In this document: positions 8,534-17,460 of the stretch, one piece after another
Position numbering within the stretch: the first letter of the stretch is position 1
How the letters are laid out: every line of letters begins with the position of its first letter
Assembly (NCBI GenBank): GCA_030524225.1
Contig: JAUNGV010000015.1
Location: 1 to 48,388, forward strand
Direction of reading: 5' to 3'
DNA: 48,388 nt
Origin: Eubacteriales bacterium
Lineage (GTDB): Bacteria; Bacillota; Clostridia; Lachnospirales; Lachnospiraceae
Made by a program: the position numbers and the translations under genes
The notes under the pieces: generated by a model
Seen by the model: the letters and a program-made list of their open reading frames with translations, nothing else
Database searches by the model: none
What the model was told of the DNA's origin: nothing

Positions 8534-8941
8534 ATGTGGAATCGATTCCGTTACAAAATGGCAACGTTTATGCAGGGACGCTACGGCTCCGACAATTTCT
8601 CCCGGTTTCTGCTGGGAGTGGCCGTCTTCTTTCTCATTCTCTCCTGGTTTCCGAGACTGTATCTGTTCGGACCGCTCGCGTTCGCCGTTCTGATTTACAT
8701 CTATTTCCGGATGCTCTCGCGGAACGTTGCCGCGCGCTATCGGGAAAATCAGTGGTATCTGGCCCGCAAGGCCTCGTTTCTGGGATTCTTTAAGAATTAC
8801 CGCTACAACGCTTCCCAGCGCAAAATCTATCACATTTACCGCTGTCCCAAATGCCGCCAGAAGATCCGCATCCCCAGAGGAAAGGGACATATCATGGTCC
8901 GCTGCCCCAAATGCGGAACGGAGTTCAAAAAAAATTCGTAA
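8534..8941 (+). CDS. small membrane protein with C-terminal zinc ribbon
   Basis: A 135-residue protein of unknown function. Residues 24-60 hold one or two membrane segments (LLGVAVFFLILSWF and LFGPLAFAVLIYIYF). The C-terminal 35 residues form a zinc ribbon with two CPKC pairs (RCPKC, 15 residues, RCPKC), which should bind one zinc on the cytoplasmic side. I chose the ATG at 8534 because AAGGAAGGGG lies just before it; an ATG at 8507 in the same frame has no such site. It is the first gene of a same-strand cluster with the DUF5685 protein and a J-domain protein. The pairing suggests a membrane-linked folding or quality-control task, but this is inference. Confidence 0.8.
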   Translation: MWNRFRYKMATFMQGRYGSDNFSRFLLGVAVFFLILSWFPRLYLFGPLAFAVLIYIYFRMLSRNVAARYRENQWYLARKASFLGFFKNYRYNASQRKIYHIYRCPKCRQKIRIPRGKGHIMVRCPKCGTEFKKNS

Positions 8942-8982
8942 AGGAAAACAAGTAAAATACCGGAAGGAAGAAGGGACAGGAT

Positions 8983-9843
8983 ATGTTCGGATATGTGATC
9001 GTCAACCAGCCTGAGCTCAAGTTCAAGGAATATGATATTTACCGCTCCTACTACTGCGGGCTCTGCCGGAAATTAAATGAAAAATACGGGCTGTCCGGTC
9101 AGCTGACGCTCAGCTACGACATGACGTTCCTGATCCTGCTGCTGACCGGCCTCTACGAACCGGACAGCCCGCTCTCCTCCTGCCGCTGCGTCGCGCACCC
9201 TCTCGCCAGACATCCGCTCCGGGACAATGAATTCACCGAATACGCGGCGGATATGAACGTCATTCTCTCCTACTACTCCTGCCTCGACGACTGGTCGGAC
9301 GAGCGCAGAATTTCCAGACTGGCAATGTCCAAAGCGCTCTCCGGCAAAAACAAAAGAGCCTGTGCGCTTCGGGAGAAAAAGGCCCGGGCTGTCCGAGAAA
9401 ATCTCGAGAAGCTCCGGCTCTATGAGAAGACGGGCGAAACCGACCTCGACAAGGCCGCCGGTTGCTTCGGCGAACTGATGGCGGAGCTCTTCGACTGCCG
9501 GGAGGATCTCTGGTCTCCCCAGCTGCGGCGCATGGGATTTTTCCTCGGGAAATTCATTTATCTGATGGACGCCTATGACGATGTTGAGGAGGATCAGAAA
9601 AAGGGAAACTACAATCCGCTTCTGCCTCTGTGGAATAAGCTCTCCGGCGAGGAATTCGCCGCGCACTGCCTTCAGATTCTGACCATGATGATGGCCGAGT
9701 GCTGCAAGGCCTTCGAGACCTTGCCGATCCTGGAGAACATTGCTATACTTCGCAATATACTTTATTCCGGCGTGTGGTCCCGTTACGAGGCGGTCACAGC
9801 CCGCAGGAAAAACGCGCAGGATCAGCAAGGAGGAAAGAAATAA
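8983..9843 (+). CDS. DUF5685 family protein, mostly helical
   Basis: I recognise this 286-residue protein as DUF5685 from its opening and a CGLC pair at residues 25-28. The function is not known. It is predicted to be almost entirely alpha-helical. Two Asp-rich motifs stand out: SCLDDWSDER at 99-108 and DAYDDVEEDQKKGNYNP at 196-212. These resemble in content and order the two Mg-diphosphate-binding motifs of squalene/phytoene synthases (DDxxDE and DVxEDxxxGxxYxP). Whether it has enzyme activity is inference. The downstream J-domain gene begins 3 bases after its stop and its ribosome-binding site lies inside this gene, so translation is probably coupled. Confidence 0.82.
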   Translation: MFGYVIVNQPELKFKEYDIYRSYYCGLCRKLNEKYGLSGQLTLSYDMTFLILLLTGLYEPDSPLSSCRCVAHPLARHPLRDNEFTEYAADMNVILSYYSCLDDWSDERRISRLAMSKALSGKNKRACALREKKARAVRENLEKLRLYEKTGETDLDKAAGCFGELMAELFDCREDLWSPQLRRMGFFLGKFIYLMDAYDDVEEDQKKGNYNPLLPLWNKLSGEEFAAHCLQILTMMMAECCKAFETLPILENIAILRNILYSGVWSRYEAVTARRKNAQDQQGGKK

Positions 9844-9846
9844 CGC

Positions 9847-10656
9847 ATGTCAGACCCGTATAAAGTGCTCGGCGTCTCCCGGGACGCGAGCGATGAGGAA
9901 ATCAAAAAAGCATACCGGCAGCTCTCCCGGAAATATCATCCGGATGCCAATATCAATAACCCGAACAAGGATCAGGCCGAAGAGATGTTCAAACTCGTCC
10001 AGCAGGCCTACCAGCAGATCATGTACGAGCGCGAACACCCCTATGCCAATACCGGCTACGGCAGTTCTTCCGGAAACGGATCTGGCGGTTCCTACCGGGG
10101 CTATGGCTCCGGCACGGGCGGCTATGGCACAGGAGGATACGGTTCCGGCGGATACGGCGATTACGGCGACTTCTGGGGAAACTTCGGTGATTTCTGGGGC
10201 GCTTTCGGAGGCTACGGCCAGACAGGAAACGCCGGAGGAGGCCGCGCACAGGGAAGCGACGATGAGGAAACCCTTCACTTCCGGGCCGCTGCGAACTATA
10301 TCAACAGCGGTCACTATCAGGAAGCACTCAACGTACTGAACGGGATGAGCGCGCGCCCCGCCCAGTGGTATTACTACAGCGCCGTCGCCAACGCGGGGCT
10401 CGGCAATAACGTCATCGCCCTGCAGCACGCGCAGACCGCCGCGCAGATGGAACCCGGCAACCCCAATTACCAGCAGCTCGTTCAGCAGCTGCAGTCCGGC
10501 AACAGCTGGTACCGCACGAGGCAGAATCCCTACGGCAGCGTGATGGACGGAACAGGAGGCTGGTGCATGAAGCTCTGCATCGCCAATCTCGTCTGCAACC
10601 TGTGCTGCTACGGCAACGGACTCTGCTGCGGCGTCCCGTACTACGGACGGTGCTGA
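9847..10656 (+). CDS. J-domain protein with Gly/Tyr-rich linker, TPR-like region and Cys-rich tail
   Basis: Co-chaperone of DnaK type, 269 residues. The J domain covers residues 1-65 with the HPD motif at 31-33 that stimulates Hsp70 ATPase. Residues 70-130 are rich in Gly, Tyr and Phe. Residues 140-215 read as TPR-like helix pairs ([16 protein letters not shown], then [16 protein letters not shown]). The last 35 residues contain nine Cys among hydrophobic residues ([16 protein letters not shown]...GLCCG), which could bind metal, be acylated or dip into the membrane. It lacks the zinc-finger and C-terminal substrate domains of classical DnaJ, so it is a specialised type C J-protein. It is tightly coupled to the DUF5685 gene. 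Confidence 0.88.
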   Translation: MSDPYKVLGVSRDASDEEIKKAYRQLSRKYHPDANINNPNKDQAEEMFKLVQQAYQQIMYEREHPYANTGYGSSSGNGSGGSYRGYGSGTGGYGTGGYGSGGYGDYGDFWGNFGDFWGAFGGYGQTGNAGGGRAQGSDDEETLHFRAAANYINSGHYQEALNVLNGMSARPAQWYYYSAVANAGLGNNVIALQHAQTAAQMEPGNPNYQQLVQQLQSGNSWYRTRQNPYGSVMDGTGGWCMKLCIANLVCNLCCYGNGLCCGVPYYGRC

Positions 10657-10743
10657 CGGCAGCCGCTGTGACGGCACGGTGGGGATCACCCCGGGAAATA
10701 CGGCGTACAACGGCCGTTTGATCAATGACAGGAGGTTTTGCCT

Positions 10744-11289
10744 ATGAGCACTATGGTTGTATATGCAAGCGCAACGGGAAACACCAAGAAGGTGGCAAGC
10801 GCGATTTTCGCCGCCATTCCCGATTCCGAAAAGGATATGCAGGATATTCTGCAGTGGGATCACCGCAGCGCCGCCGACACATTTTTCGTTGGGTTCTGGA
10901 ATAACCGCGGCTCCTGCCCTCTCGAAATCATCAATCTTCTCTCCGAGCTGCACGGCAGGCGCATCGCCCTGTTCGGCACCTGCGGGCTCGGCCGCGACGC
11001 GGCATACTACCGCTCGATCGAGCAGAACGTAAAGGTCTGGATTCCCGACGACAATGAGTATCTCGGCTGTTTTCTCTGCCAGGGCAAGATGCCGATGAGT
11101 GTGCGCAGCCGCTACGAATCGATGCGCACCGACCAGACAGCCTCCCGGATCGACCACATGGTCCACAATTTCGACGAGGCGCTTCTGCATCCGGACGAGA
11201 CGGATCTGGCAAACGCCAGGGCATTTGTGAAGAAGGTTCTGGCAGAACATCCCGCGGAGGAGTTCGCCGCCCGTACAGACAGTCGCTGA
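10744..11289 (+). CDS. flavodoxin-like protein, BilS-like
   Basis: A 181-residue FMN-binding-fold protein. The opening VVYASATGNTKKVA is the phosphate-binding loop of flavodoxins. Later blocks (FVGFWNNRGSCP, IALFGTCGLG, YLGCFLCQGKMP, HPDETDLANARAF) match my memory of the flavodoxin subfamily that includes BilS, the partner of the gut bilirubin reductase BilR. No bilR-like reductase is nearby, so a role in bilirubin reduction is not supported here; general electron transfer is safer. The ATG at 10744 has GGAGG eight bases upstream. It sits 87 bases after the J-protein gene and before ftsH. Confidence 0.78.
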   Translation: MSTMVVYASATGNTKKVASAIFAAIPDSEKDMQDILQWDHRSAADTFFVGFWNNRGSCPLEIINLLSELHGRRIALFGTCGLGRDAAYYRSIEQNVKVWIPDDNEYLGCFLCQGKMPMSVRSRYESMRTDQTASRIDHMVHNFDEALLHPDETDLANARAFVKKVLAEHPAEEFAARTDSR

Positions 11290-11396
11290 GATTCATGGCA
11301 GCGCCTGACCGCGCAGACAGTCGCTGCATTCTACAGACAATTTCCATCCGCACAAATTCTTCTCTGAAAAGAGAACGCGAAAGAAGGAAAATACCT

Positions 11397-13226
11397 ATGC
11401 ATGAAGTGAAAACACCAAAAAAACCTCTTATTTTCTATTACATCATCGTCCTTCTGATTATGATGCTTCTGAATTTCCTGTTCGTCCCGTGGATGTCCAA
11501 ACGACAGATCATCGAGACGGACTACAGCACCTTTATCTCGATGACCGAATCACAGGACGTCGGGCAGGTTGAAATTCAGGCACAGGAGAATCAGATTCTT
11601 TTCACCAACAAAGACGGGACGGTGATCTACAAGACGGGAATGGTAAACGATCCCGATCTGACGCAGCGCCTCTATGACTCCGGCGCGAAATTCTCCGGAG
11701 AGATCATCGAACAGGCCTCCCCTATCGTCTCCTTCCTCGTCACCTGGATTCTGCCGATCGCGATCTTTATCGCACTGGGCCAGTACCTCTCCCGCAAAAT
11801 GATGCAGAACGCAGGTGGTCCGAACTCCATGATGTTCGGAATGGGTAAGAGCAGCGCCAAGGTCTACGTCCAGTCCACCGAGGGCATCCGCTTCGCCGAT
11901 GTGGCGGGCGAGGATGAGGCCAAGGAAAACCTGACTGAAATCGTGGAGTACCTCCACAATCCGGAAAAATACAAGGAAATCGGAGCGTCCATGCCCAAGG
12001 GCATTCTGCTCGTAGGCCCTCCCGGCACCGGCAAAACGATGCTCGCCAAGGCCGTGGCGGGAGAATCGAGCGTTCCTTTCTTCTCGATTTCCGGCTCTGA
12101 ATTCGTGGAAATGTTCGTCGGCATGGGCGCCTCCAAGGTGCGGGACCTCTTCAAACAGGCCAAGGAAAAGGCTCCCTGTATCGTCTTCATCGACGAGATC
12201 GACGCGGTCGGCGAAAAGCGCGGCGGCAAGCTCGGCGGCAATGATGAGCGCGAGCAGACCCTCAATCAGCTTCTGACAGAAATGGACGGCTTCGAGGGCA
12301 ACAACGGCGTCGTAATTCTGGCCGCTACCAACCGCCCCGACTCTCTCGATCCCGCTCTGCTGCGTCCGGGCCGCTTTGACCGGCGCGTTCCGGTGGAACT
12401 GCCCGATTTGAAGGGCCGCGAGGAAATTCTCCGGGTGCACGCCAAGAAGGTCAAAATCGCAGACAACATCGATTTCGGCAAAATCGCCCGCATGGCCTCC
12501 GGCGCATCCGGCGCGGAGCTGGCCAACATCGTCAACGAGGCGGCGCTGCGTGCCGTGCGCGACGGCAGAGCCTTCGTACAGCAGGCTGATCTGGAGGAAA
12601 GCATCGAGGTCGTCATCGCCGGATACCAGAGAAAGAATGCGATCCTCACCGATGAGGAGAAGCACATCGTCTCCTACCACGAAATCGGTCACGCTCTCGT
12701 GGCGGCCAAGCAGTCACACTCCGCCCCGGTGCAGAAAATCACCATCGTTCCCCGCACCTCCGGCGCTCTCGGCTATACCATGCAGGTGGACGACGGCGAC
12801 CACAACCTGATGAACAAAACCGAGTTGGAAAACAAGATCGCCACGCTCACTGGCGGCCGTGCAGCCGAGGAAGTGGTATTCGGCTCCGTGACCACCGGCG
12901 CATCGAACGATATTGAGCAGGCGACGAAGATCGCCCGCGCGATGATCACCCAGTACGGCATGAGCGACGGCTTTGATATGGTCGCCCTCGAGACAATCTC
13001 CAACCAGTATCTCGGAGGCGACGCCTCCCTCGCCTGCTCCCCCGAGACGCAGACCGCGATCGACAAACAGGTCGTCGCTCTCGTCAAACAGCAGCACGCC
13101 AAAGCCGTGCAGATCCTGACCGAGAACCGTGACAAGCTTGACGAGCTGGCGAAATACCTCTATGAAAAGGAGACAATCACCGGCGAGGAGTTTATGAACA
13201 TTCTGGAAGGCGGCGAGGAGAAGTAA
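11397..13226 (+). CDS. ftsH: ATP-dependent membrane zinc protease FtsH
   Basis: Hexameric AAA+ protease that extracts and degrades membrane and short-lived cytosolic proteins. The 609-residue chain is full length. Two membrane helices flank an extracytoplasmic domain (about residues 12-31 and 110-132). The AAA module has Walker A GPPGTGKT at 207-214, Walker B VFIDEID at 263-269 and the arginine-finger region. The zinc site HEIGH is at 428-432, and the third ligand probably lies in [15 protein letters not shown] chose the ATG at 11397 because AAGAAGGAAAA precedes it; an upstream frame extension lacks a ribosome site. It follows the flavodoxin gene by 107 bases and is followed by a repeat tract and a terminator. 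Confidence 0.97.
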   Translation: MHEVKTPKKPLIFYYIIVLLIMMLLNFLFVPWMSKRQIIETDYSTFISMTESQDVGQVEIQAQENQILFTNKDGTVIYKTGMVNDPDLTQRLYDSGAKFSGEIIEQASPIVSFLVTWILPIAIFIALGQYLSRKMMQNAGGPNSMMFGMGKSSAKVYVQSTEGIRFADVAGEDEAKENLTEIVEYLHNPEKYKEIGASMPKGILLVGPPGTGKTMLAKAVAGESSVPFFSISGSEFVEMFVGMGASKVRDLFKQAKEKAPCIVFIDEIDAVGEKRGGKLGGNDEREQTLNQLLTEMDGFEGNNGVVILAATNRPDSLDPALLRPGRFDRRVPVELPDLKGREEILRVHAKKVKIADNIDFGKIARMASGASGAELANIVNEAALRAVRDGRAFVQQADLEESIEVVIAGYQRKNAILTDEEKHIVSYHEIGHALVAAKQSHSAPVQKITIVPRTSGALGYTMQVDDGDHNLMNKTELENKIATLTGGRAAEEVVFGSVTTGASNDIEQATKIARAMITQYGMSDGFDMVALETISNQYLGGDASLACSPETQTAIDKQVVALVKQQHAKAVQILTENRDKLDELAKYLYEKETITGEEFMNILEGGEEK

Positions 13227-13440
13227 GGCAATTTGTGAATCGTCATGCAGATTGTGAGGAACAGCGCTGACTGTGGGAAACCATGCAGACTACGAGAAAC
13301 AGTGCAAACTGCGAGAAACCATACAGATTGTGAGGAACAACGCAGACTGTGGGAAAACCATGCAAATTATGGAAAACAGCGCAGACAGTAAGAAACATGG
13401 CAATCTGTAAAAAACAACGTAGCCTGTGAAAATAATATAG
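13227..13440. repeat. tract of about eleven degenerate 19-20 bp tandem repeats
   Basis: Starts directly after the ftsH stop codon and ends just before the terminator. The unit is close to GCAGACTGTGAGAAACCAT, repeated about eleven times with point differences and one-base length changes. Purines dominate on the plus strand. It would be transcribed as the ftsH 3' untranslated region. No protein is encoded. Confidence 0.85.
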
Positions 13441-13450
13441 CGTAAATAAT

Positions 13451-13500
13451 AAAAAAGAAGCGTGCGGAATAAAATTTCAATTCCGACACGCTTCTTTTTT
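13451..13500. terminator. bidirectional terminator between ftsH and the SEC-C gene
   Basis: AAAAAAGAAGCGTG, GGAAT, a short loop, then ATTCC, CACGCTTCTTTTTT. Both strands give a strong stem followed by six T residues, as expected between two convergent genes. Confidence 0.93.
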
Positions 13501-13552
13501 AGATCCAATCACAGCAAAAAAGCAATGCCCTCAGACATTGCTTTTTGATGGT

Positions 13553-14056
13553 TTACGCTCTGCCGCAGCACTTCTTGTACTTCTTGCCGGATCCGCAGGG
13601 GCAGGGATCGTTCGGGTATACCTTCGGTGCCTTGACGATCGTCGTGGACTTCTTCTGCTCCTTGTAGAGCTCCTGCTGCTTCTCCTCGTCGAAGATATTG
13701 TTCCACTGCTCCAGCTTGTACAGCCAGTCAGCGCCGGCCGCCACCATGTTCTTGTAGAGCAGCTCCTTGTCGTAAATCAGATTGACCTCGGTGTCCTCTT
13801 CCATCTCCTCGATCGGATTCGGGTTCACAAGGCTGTCGTTGATACCGTCGAGGAAGCCTACCATCGTCATCACATCGATGCCGTAGCGCTCCGCCAGCTC
13901 CTTGACCGTGCCCTTTACCTCGTCGTCCGGCACTGCCAGCAGCTTTTCATAAATTTCCTTTTCCTTCTGAAAATAATCCGCCCACAGCTGCTGCAGATCG
14001 TTCTTATTCGCTCTCTCGTTGTACGCCTTTGCGCGCCACTGTTCCAATAATGCCAT
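13553..14056 (-). CDS. SEC-C motif protein
   Basis: A 167-residue soluble protein. Residues 1-140 are helical, acidic and of no family I recognise. The last 23 residues are a SEC-C zinc-binding tail ([17 protein letters not shown]), almost identical to the tail of SecA in this window (38486-41368). In SecA this motif binds SecB and the ribosome, so this protein might contact the same partners; that is inference. It has its own promoter at 14141-14169 and a terminator right after it. The ATG follows an AAAGGTGG site. Confidence 0.85.
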   Translation of the reverse strand: MALLEQWRAKAYNERANKNDLQQLWADYFQKEKEIYEKLLAVPDDEVKGTVKELAERYGIDVMTMVGFLDGINDSLVNPNPIEEMEEDTEVNLIYDKELLYKNMVAAGADWLYKLEQWNNIFDEEKQQELYKEQKKSTTIVKAPKVYPNDPCPCGSGKKYKKCCGRA

Positions 14057-14087
14057 TGCTGATCAACCACCTTTCTGTTCTTCTTTC

Positions 14088-14107
14088 AAACCGGCACAGC
14101 CGGTAAA
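14088..14107. other. small inverted repeat in the SEC-C leader
   Basis: ACCGGC and GCCGGT flank a three-base loop in the leader of the SEC-C gene and downstream of gatB. With only TTT after it on the minus strand, it would be a weak terminator at best. Confidence 0.35.
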
Positions 14108-14128
14108 TTCCCTGTTTCTGAACTGTTT

Positions 14129-14169
14129 GGGAACTATTTTAGTATACGTTCCCGCCTCTCTTCCGTCAA
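14129..14169 (-). promoter_or_regulatory. sigma-A promoter of the SEC-C gene with overlapping inverted repeat
   Basis: TTGACG, 17 bases, TATACT on the minus strand, each 5 of 6 to consensus. GGGAAC and GTTCCC flank the -10 box (14129-14153), a possible operator. The -35 box overlaps the end of the gatB region. Confidence 0.7.
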
Positions 14170-14181
14170 GCGGCGGCGCGG

Positions 14182-15615
14182 TTACTGCAATGCTTCCCTG
14201 AGCATCGCGTTGATCGCGGCGGGATCCGCCTTGCCTTTGGTCGCCTTCATCACCTGTCCGGTCAAAAAGCCCAGCGCCTTGACCTTGCCGGCCTTATAAT
14301 CCGCCACCGACTGCGGGTTCGCCGCAATCGCAGCCTCCACGGCCTGCGCCAGCGCGCCGTCGTCCTGCACGGTCTTAAGCCCCTTCTCCTCGACATAGCG
14401 CTCCGGATCAACATCCTCTGCGAACATCACCTCGAAGACCTCCTTCGCGACGCTGCTGTTGATCTGGCGGCTCTCCGTCAGTCCGATCAGCGCGGCCAGA
14501 TGCTGCGGGGAGAAGACAAGATCCTCGGGATCCATTCCCTTCTCCTTTAAGAGTCTCTGTGTCTCTCCCATCAGCCAGTTCGAAACCTTCTTCGGCTCTC
14601 CGCAGAGCTTCGTCGTCTCTTCAAAGAGATCGGCCAGCTTGCGGTTATCGGTCAGAATCTCTATATCGTAGTCCGGGATGCCGTACTCCCTGCGGTATCT
14701 CTCCCGGCGCTCCTCGCGAAACTCCGGCTGCGCCGCGCGGATCCGGTCGATCATCTCCTGCGGCACCGTGAGAGGCGGCAGATCCGGATCGGGGAAATAC
14801 CGGTAATCCTGAGCATCCTCCTTGCTGCGCATCGCGTAGGACTCCATTCTGTCGTCGTCCCAGCGTCTCGTCTCCTGCACAACCTTGCCGCCCTGCGCAA
14901 GGAGATCGATCTGCCGCTCGCTCTCGCCCTGAATCGCGTGCTCGATCGCGCGGAAGGAGTTCAGATTCTTCATCTCCGTGCGCGTTCCGAAGGTCTGCGC
15001 GCCCTTCTCCCTCACCGAAAGATTGACGTCGGCCCGCATCGATCCCTCCTGCAGCTTGCAGTCAGAGGCGCCGAGATACTGGATCAGCAGCCGCAGCTTT
15101 TCCAGATACGCGATGACCTCCTTCGCGCTGCGCATATCCGGCTCCGAGACGATCTCGATCAGAGGCACGCCTGAGCGGTTGTAATCGACGAGAGAGGCGT
15201 CCTCCCACTCGTCGTGCACCAGTTTGCCCGCATCCTCCTCCATGTGGATCTCATGGATGCCGACTCTTTTTGTCTCGCCGTCCTCTCCCGGAATCTCCAC
15301 ATAGCCGTTCCGGCAGATCGGCAGATAGAGCTGCGAGATCTGATAGTTCTGCGGATTGTCCGGGTAAAAATAGTTCTTCCTGTCAAACTTCGAATACCGG
15401 GTGATATCACAGTTCGTCGCCAGCCCCACCGCGATCGCGTACTCCAGCACCTGTTTGTTCAGCACCGGAAGCGAACCGGGCATCCCCGTACACACGGGAC
15501 ACGTGTGGGCGTTGGGCTTTGCACCGAACGCCGTGGAACAGCCGCAGAAGATCTTCGTCTTCGTCGCCAGCTCCACATGAACCTCCAGACCGATGACAAG
15601 TTCATATTCTCTCAT
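14182..15615 (-). CDS. gatB: Asp/Glu-tRNA amidotransferase subunit B
   Basis: tRNA-binding and kinase subunit of GatCAB, which turns misacylated Asp-tRNA(Asn) or Glu-tRNA(Gln) into the correct Asn- or Gln-tRNA. It activates the amino acid with ATP, then uses ammonia from GatA. The 477 residues are full length. The N-terminal GLEVHVEL and KIFCGC blocks begin the catalytic cradle, and CPVCTGMPGSLPVLN follows. The last 150 residues are the helical tail/YqeY-like domain that holds the tRNA elbow. It starts 3 bases after gatA ends and is the last gene of aspS-gatC-gatA-gatB. Confidence 0.96.
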   Translation of the reverse strand: MREYELVIGLEVHVELATKTKIFCGCSTAFGAKPNAHTCPVCTGMPGSLPVLNKQVLEYAIAVGLATNCDITRYSKFDRKNYFYPDNPQNYQISQLYLPICRNGYVEIPGEDGETKRVGIHEIHMEEDAGKLVHDEWEDASLVDYNRSGVPLIEIVSEPDMRSAKEVIAYLEKLRLLIQYLGASDCKLQEGSMRADVNLSVREKGAQTFGTRTEMKNLNSFRAIEHAIQGESERQIDLLAQGGKVVQETRRWDDDRMESYAMRSKEDAQDYRYFPDPDLPPLTVPQEMIDRIRAAQPEFREERRERYRREYGIPDYDIEILTDNRKLADLFEETTKLCGEPKKVSNWLMGETQRLLKEKGMDPEDLVFSPQHLAALIGLTESRQINSSVAKEVFEVMFAEDVDPERYVEEKGLKTVQDDGALAQAVEAAIAANPQSVADYKAGKVKALGFLTGQVMKATKGKADPAAINAMLREALQ

Positions 15616-15618
15616 ACT

Positions 15619-17067
15619 CTAACGCTCCATTCCTGCGGCCTGTTCGTAGGTGTACGCCGCGCGGATCATCTTCTTCTCCTGGAAGCAGTCTGCAATCAGC
15701 TGCATCCCGATCGGAAGACCCTTGCTGTCCGTGCCCACCGGAATGCTGATCCCCGGCAGTCCCGCCAGATTCACCGAAATCGTGTAAATATCTCCCAGAT
15801 ACATTTTGATCGGATCGGAGAGACTGCTGCCCAGCTCCGGCGCCGTCGTCGGCGCGACCGGACCCAGAATCAGATCGTAGCGCGCAAACGCCTCGTCGAA
15901 CGCCTTCTTGATCAGCGCCTTGACCCGCAGCGCTTTCAGATAATAGGCGTCGTAGTAGCCGGAGCTCAGAACGAAGGAGCCCAGCATAATGCGGCGCTTG
16001 ACCTCCGGTCCGAAGCCCTCCGACCGCGTCCTCTTGTACATCTGGTGCAGTCCCTCAGCCTCCGGCGCGCGGTAGCCGTATTTGACACCGTCAAACCGCT
16101 CCAGATTGCTCGAAGCCTCCGCGTCCGCAATCGTATAATACGTGGGAATCGCGTACTTCACGAGACTCAGATCAAATTCCTCGACGGTCGCCCCCTGCGC
16201 CTCCAGAACCTTCGCCGCAGCCCGCACTGCGTCCGCGACCTCCGGATCCAGTCCTTCTCCGAAATAGTCCCTCGGAATTCCGATCCGCAGCCCTTTCACA
16301 TCCGCCGTCAGCGCCTGTGTAAAGTCCGTATCCTCCCGCGCAATGGACGTCGCGTCCTTCGGATCGTGGGCGGAAATCGCCTCCAGAACCGTCGCGGCGT
16401 CTCTCACCGTGTGCGCCAGCGGTCCAATCTGATCGAGAGAGGAGCCGTACGCCACGAGTCCGTACCGCGATACCGTTCCGTACGTCGGCTTGATGCCGAC
16501 GACGCCGCAGTAAGAGGCGGGCTGGCGAATCGAGCCGCCCGTATCGCTCCCGAGGGCGAGGAAGCACTCTCCCGCCGCCACCGCGGCCGCAGAACCGCCG
16601 GAGGAGCCCCCCGGCACCCGCGAGGGATCTCTGGGATTCTTCGTCACCCCGAAGGCCGACGTCTCCGTCGTCGATCCCATCGCGAACTCGTCCATATTTG
16701 TCTTGCCGATCACGAGCACCCCCGCCTCCCGCAGCCGCAGCGCTGCCGTGGAAGAAAAGGTCGGCACATAATTGTACAGAATTTTAGAAGCGCATGTCGT
16801 CCGGATGCCCTCTGTGCAGAGATTGTCCTTGATCGCCGCCGGGACGCCCGCCAGCGGCCCGCTCAGTTCACCCGCGTCGATCGCCTGCTGCAGACGGTCC
16901 GCCTCCGCATAGAGCTCCTCCCTGGGCAGGATCGTGATGTAGCAGTGCAGCTCCTGCTCCCGCTCGTCGATCCGCTGCAGCACCGCGTCCAGCGCCTGCC
17001 GCACGCTCACGTCCCCCCGCCTGATCGCGGCGGATAGCTCCGTCGCCGATAATGTGAGAATGTTCAT
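15619..17067 (-). CDS. gatA: Asp/Glu-tRNA amidotransferase subunit A (glutaminase)
   Basis: Amidase subunit of GatCAB that releases ammonia from glutamine and channels it to GatB. The amidase-signature catalytic set is intact: Lys80 in AAIKDNL, Ser155 in GGSSGGS and Ser179 in DTGGS, equivalent to the Lys-cisSer-Ser triad. The 482 residues are full length. It lies between gatC (about 90 bases upstream) and gatB (3 bases downstream). Confidence 0.97.
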   Translation of the reverse strand: MNILTLSATELSAAIRRGDVSVRQALDAVLQRIDEREQELHCYITILPREELYAEADRLQQAIDAGELSGPLAGVPAAIKDNLCTEGIRTTCASKILYNYVPTFSSTAALRLREAGVLVIGKTNMDEFAMGSTTETSAFGVTKNPRDPSRVPGGSSGGSAAAVAAGECFLALGSDTGGSIRQPASYCGVVGIKPTYGTVSRYGLVAYGSSLDQIGPLAHTVRDAATVLEAISAHDPKDATSIAREDTDFTQALTADVKGLRIGIPRDYFGEGLDPEVADAVRAAAKVLEAQGATVEEFDLSLVKYAIPTYYTIADAEASSNLERFDGVKYGYRAPEAEGLHQMYKRTRSEGFGPEVKRRIMLGSFVLSSGYYDAYYLKALRVKALIKKAFDEAFARYDLILGPVAPTTAPELGSSLSDPIKMYLGDIYTISVNLAGLPGISIPVGTDSKGLPIGMQLIADCFQEKKMIRAAYTYEQAAGMER

Positions 17068-17156
17068 GAATCCTCCTTACCAAAACCCGGCGGCCTGAGA
17101 ATCAAACGGCTCCTCTCTCCGGCCCCCGGATCATTTCCCTGTGAAATCGCCGCGCT

Positions 17157-17453
17157 CTACTCGAACGTCTTTGGCACGACAAACATATCATCCTTTTCCT
17201 GCGGCGCATTTGCCAGCGTCCTGCCGTGCTCGTCCGTATTCGTCACCACATCCTCGCGCCAGACGTTGCCTGTCTGAAAGATATGTGACATCGGCTCCAC
17301 GCCGTCGGTATCGAGCTCACCCAGCTGGTCAATATAATCGAGCATGCTCTCCATATCCTTCTTGGCCTGCTCCTTTTCCTCGTCGGAAAGCTCCAGCTTC
17401 GACAGAATGCCCACATACTCAATCGTCTCGTCGCTGATTGCATTTTTTCCCAT
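17157..17453 (-). CDS. gatC: Asp/Glu-tRNA amidotransferase subunit C
   Basis: Small 98-residue subunit that wraps around GatA and GatB and stabilises the complex. Its typical opening (ISDETIEYVGILSKLELSDEE) and C-terminal half with GVEPMSH and REDVV are present. The ATG at 17453 is preceded by GGAATGGAG; the ribosome site is the end of repeat copy 2, which occupies the whole gap to aspS. Being second in the aspS operon fits its role in indirect Asn-tRNA formation. Confidence 0.94.
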   Translation of the reverse strand: MGKNAISDETIEYVGILSKLELSDEEKEQAKKDMESMLDYIDQLGELDTDGVEPMSHIFQTGNVWREDVVTNTDEHGRTLANAPQEKDDMFVVPKTFE

Positions 17454-17460
17454 AGTTACT

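Noticed and set aside
10744-11289. Bilirubin reduction operon based on the BilS-like protein
   Set aside because: No bilR or bilQ homologue is adjacent, so the substrate claim is unsupported.
11275-11329. 13-bp direct repeat CAGACAGTCGCTG before ftsH
   Set aside because: Two copies only, one inside the end of the flavodoxin gene; no sign of a mobile element or regulatory meaning.
13227-13440. CRISPR array
   Set aside because: Units of 19-20 bp follow each other with no spacers and the sequence drifts; no cas genes are present.
15214-17037. Long plus-strand open frame opposite gatA/gatB
   Set aside because: Antisense shadow of the amidotransferase genes, without ribosome site or domain signatures.
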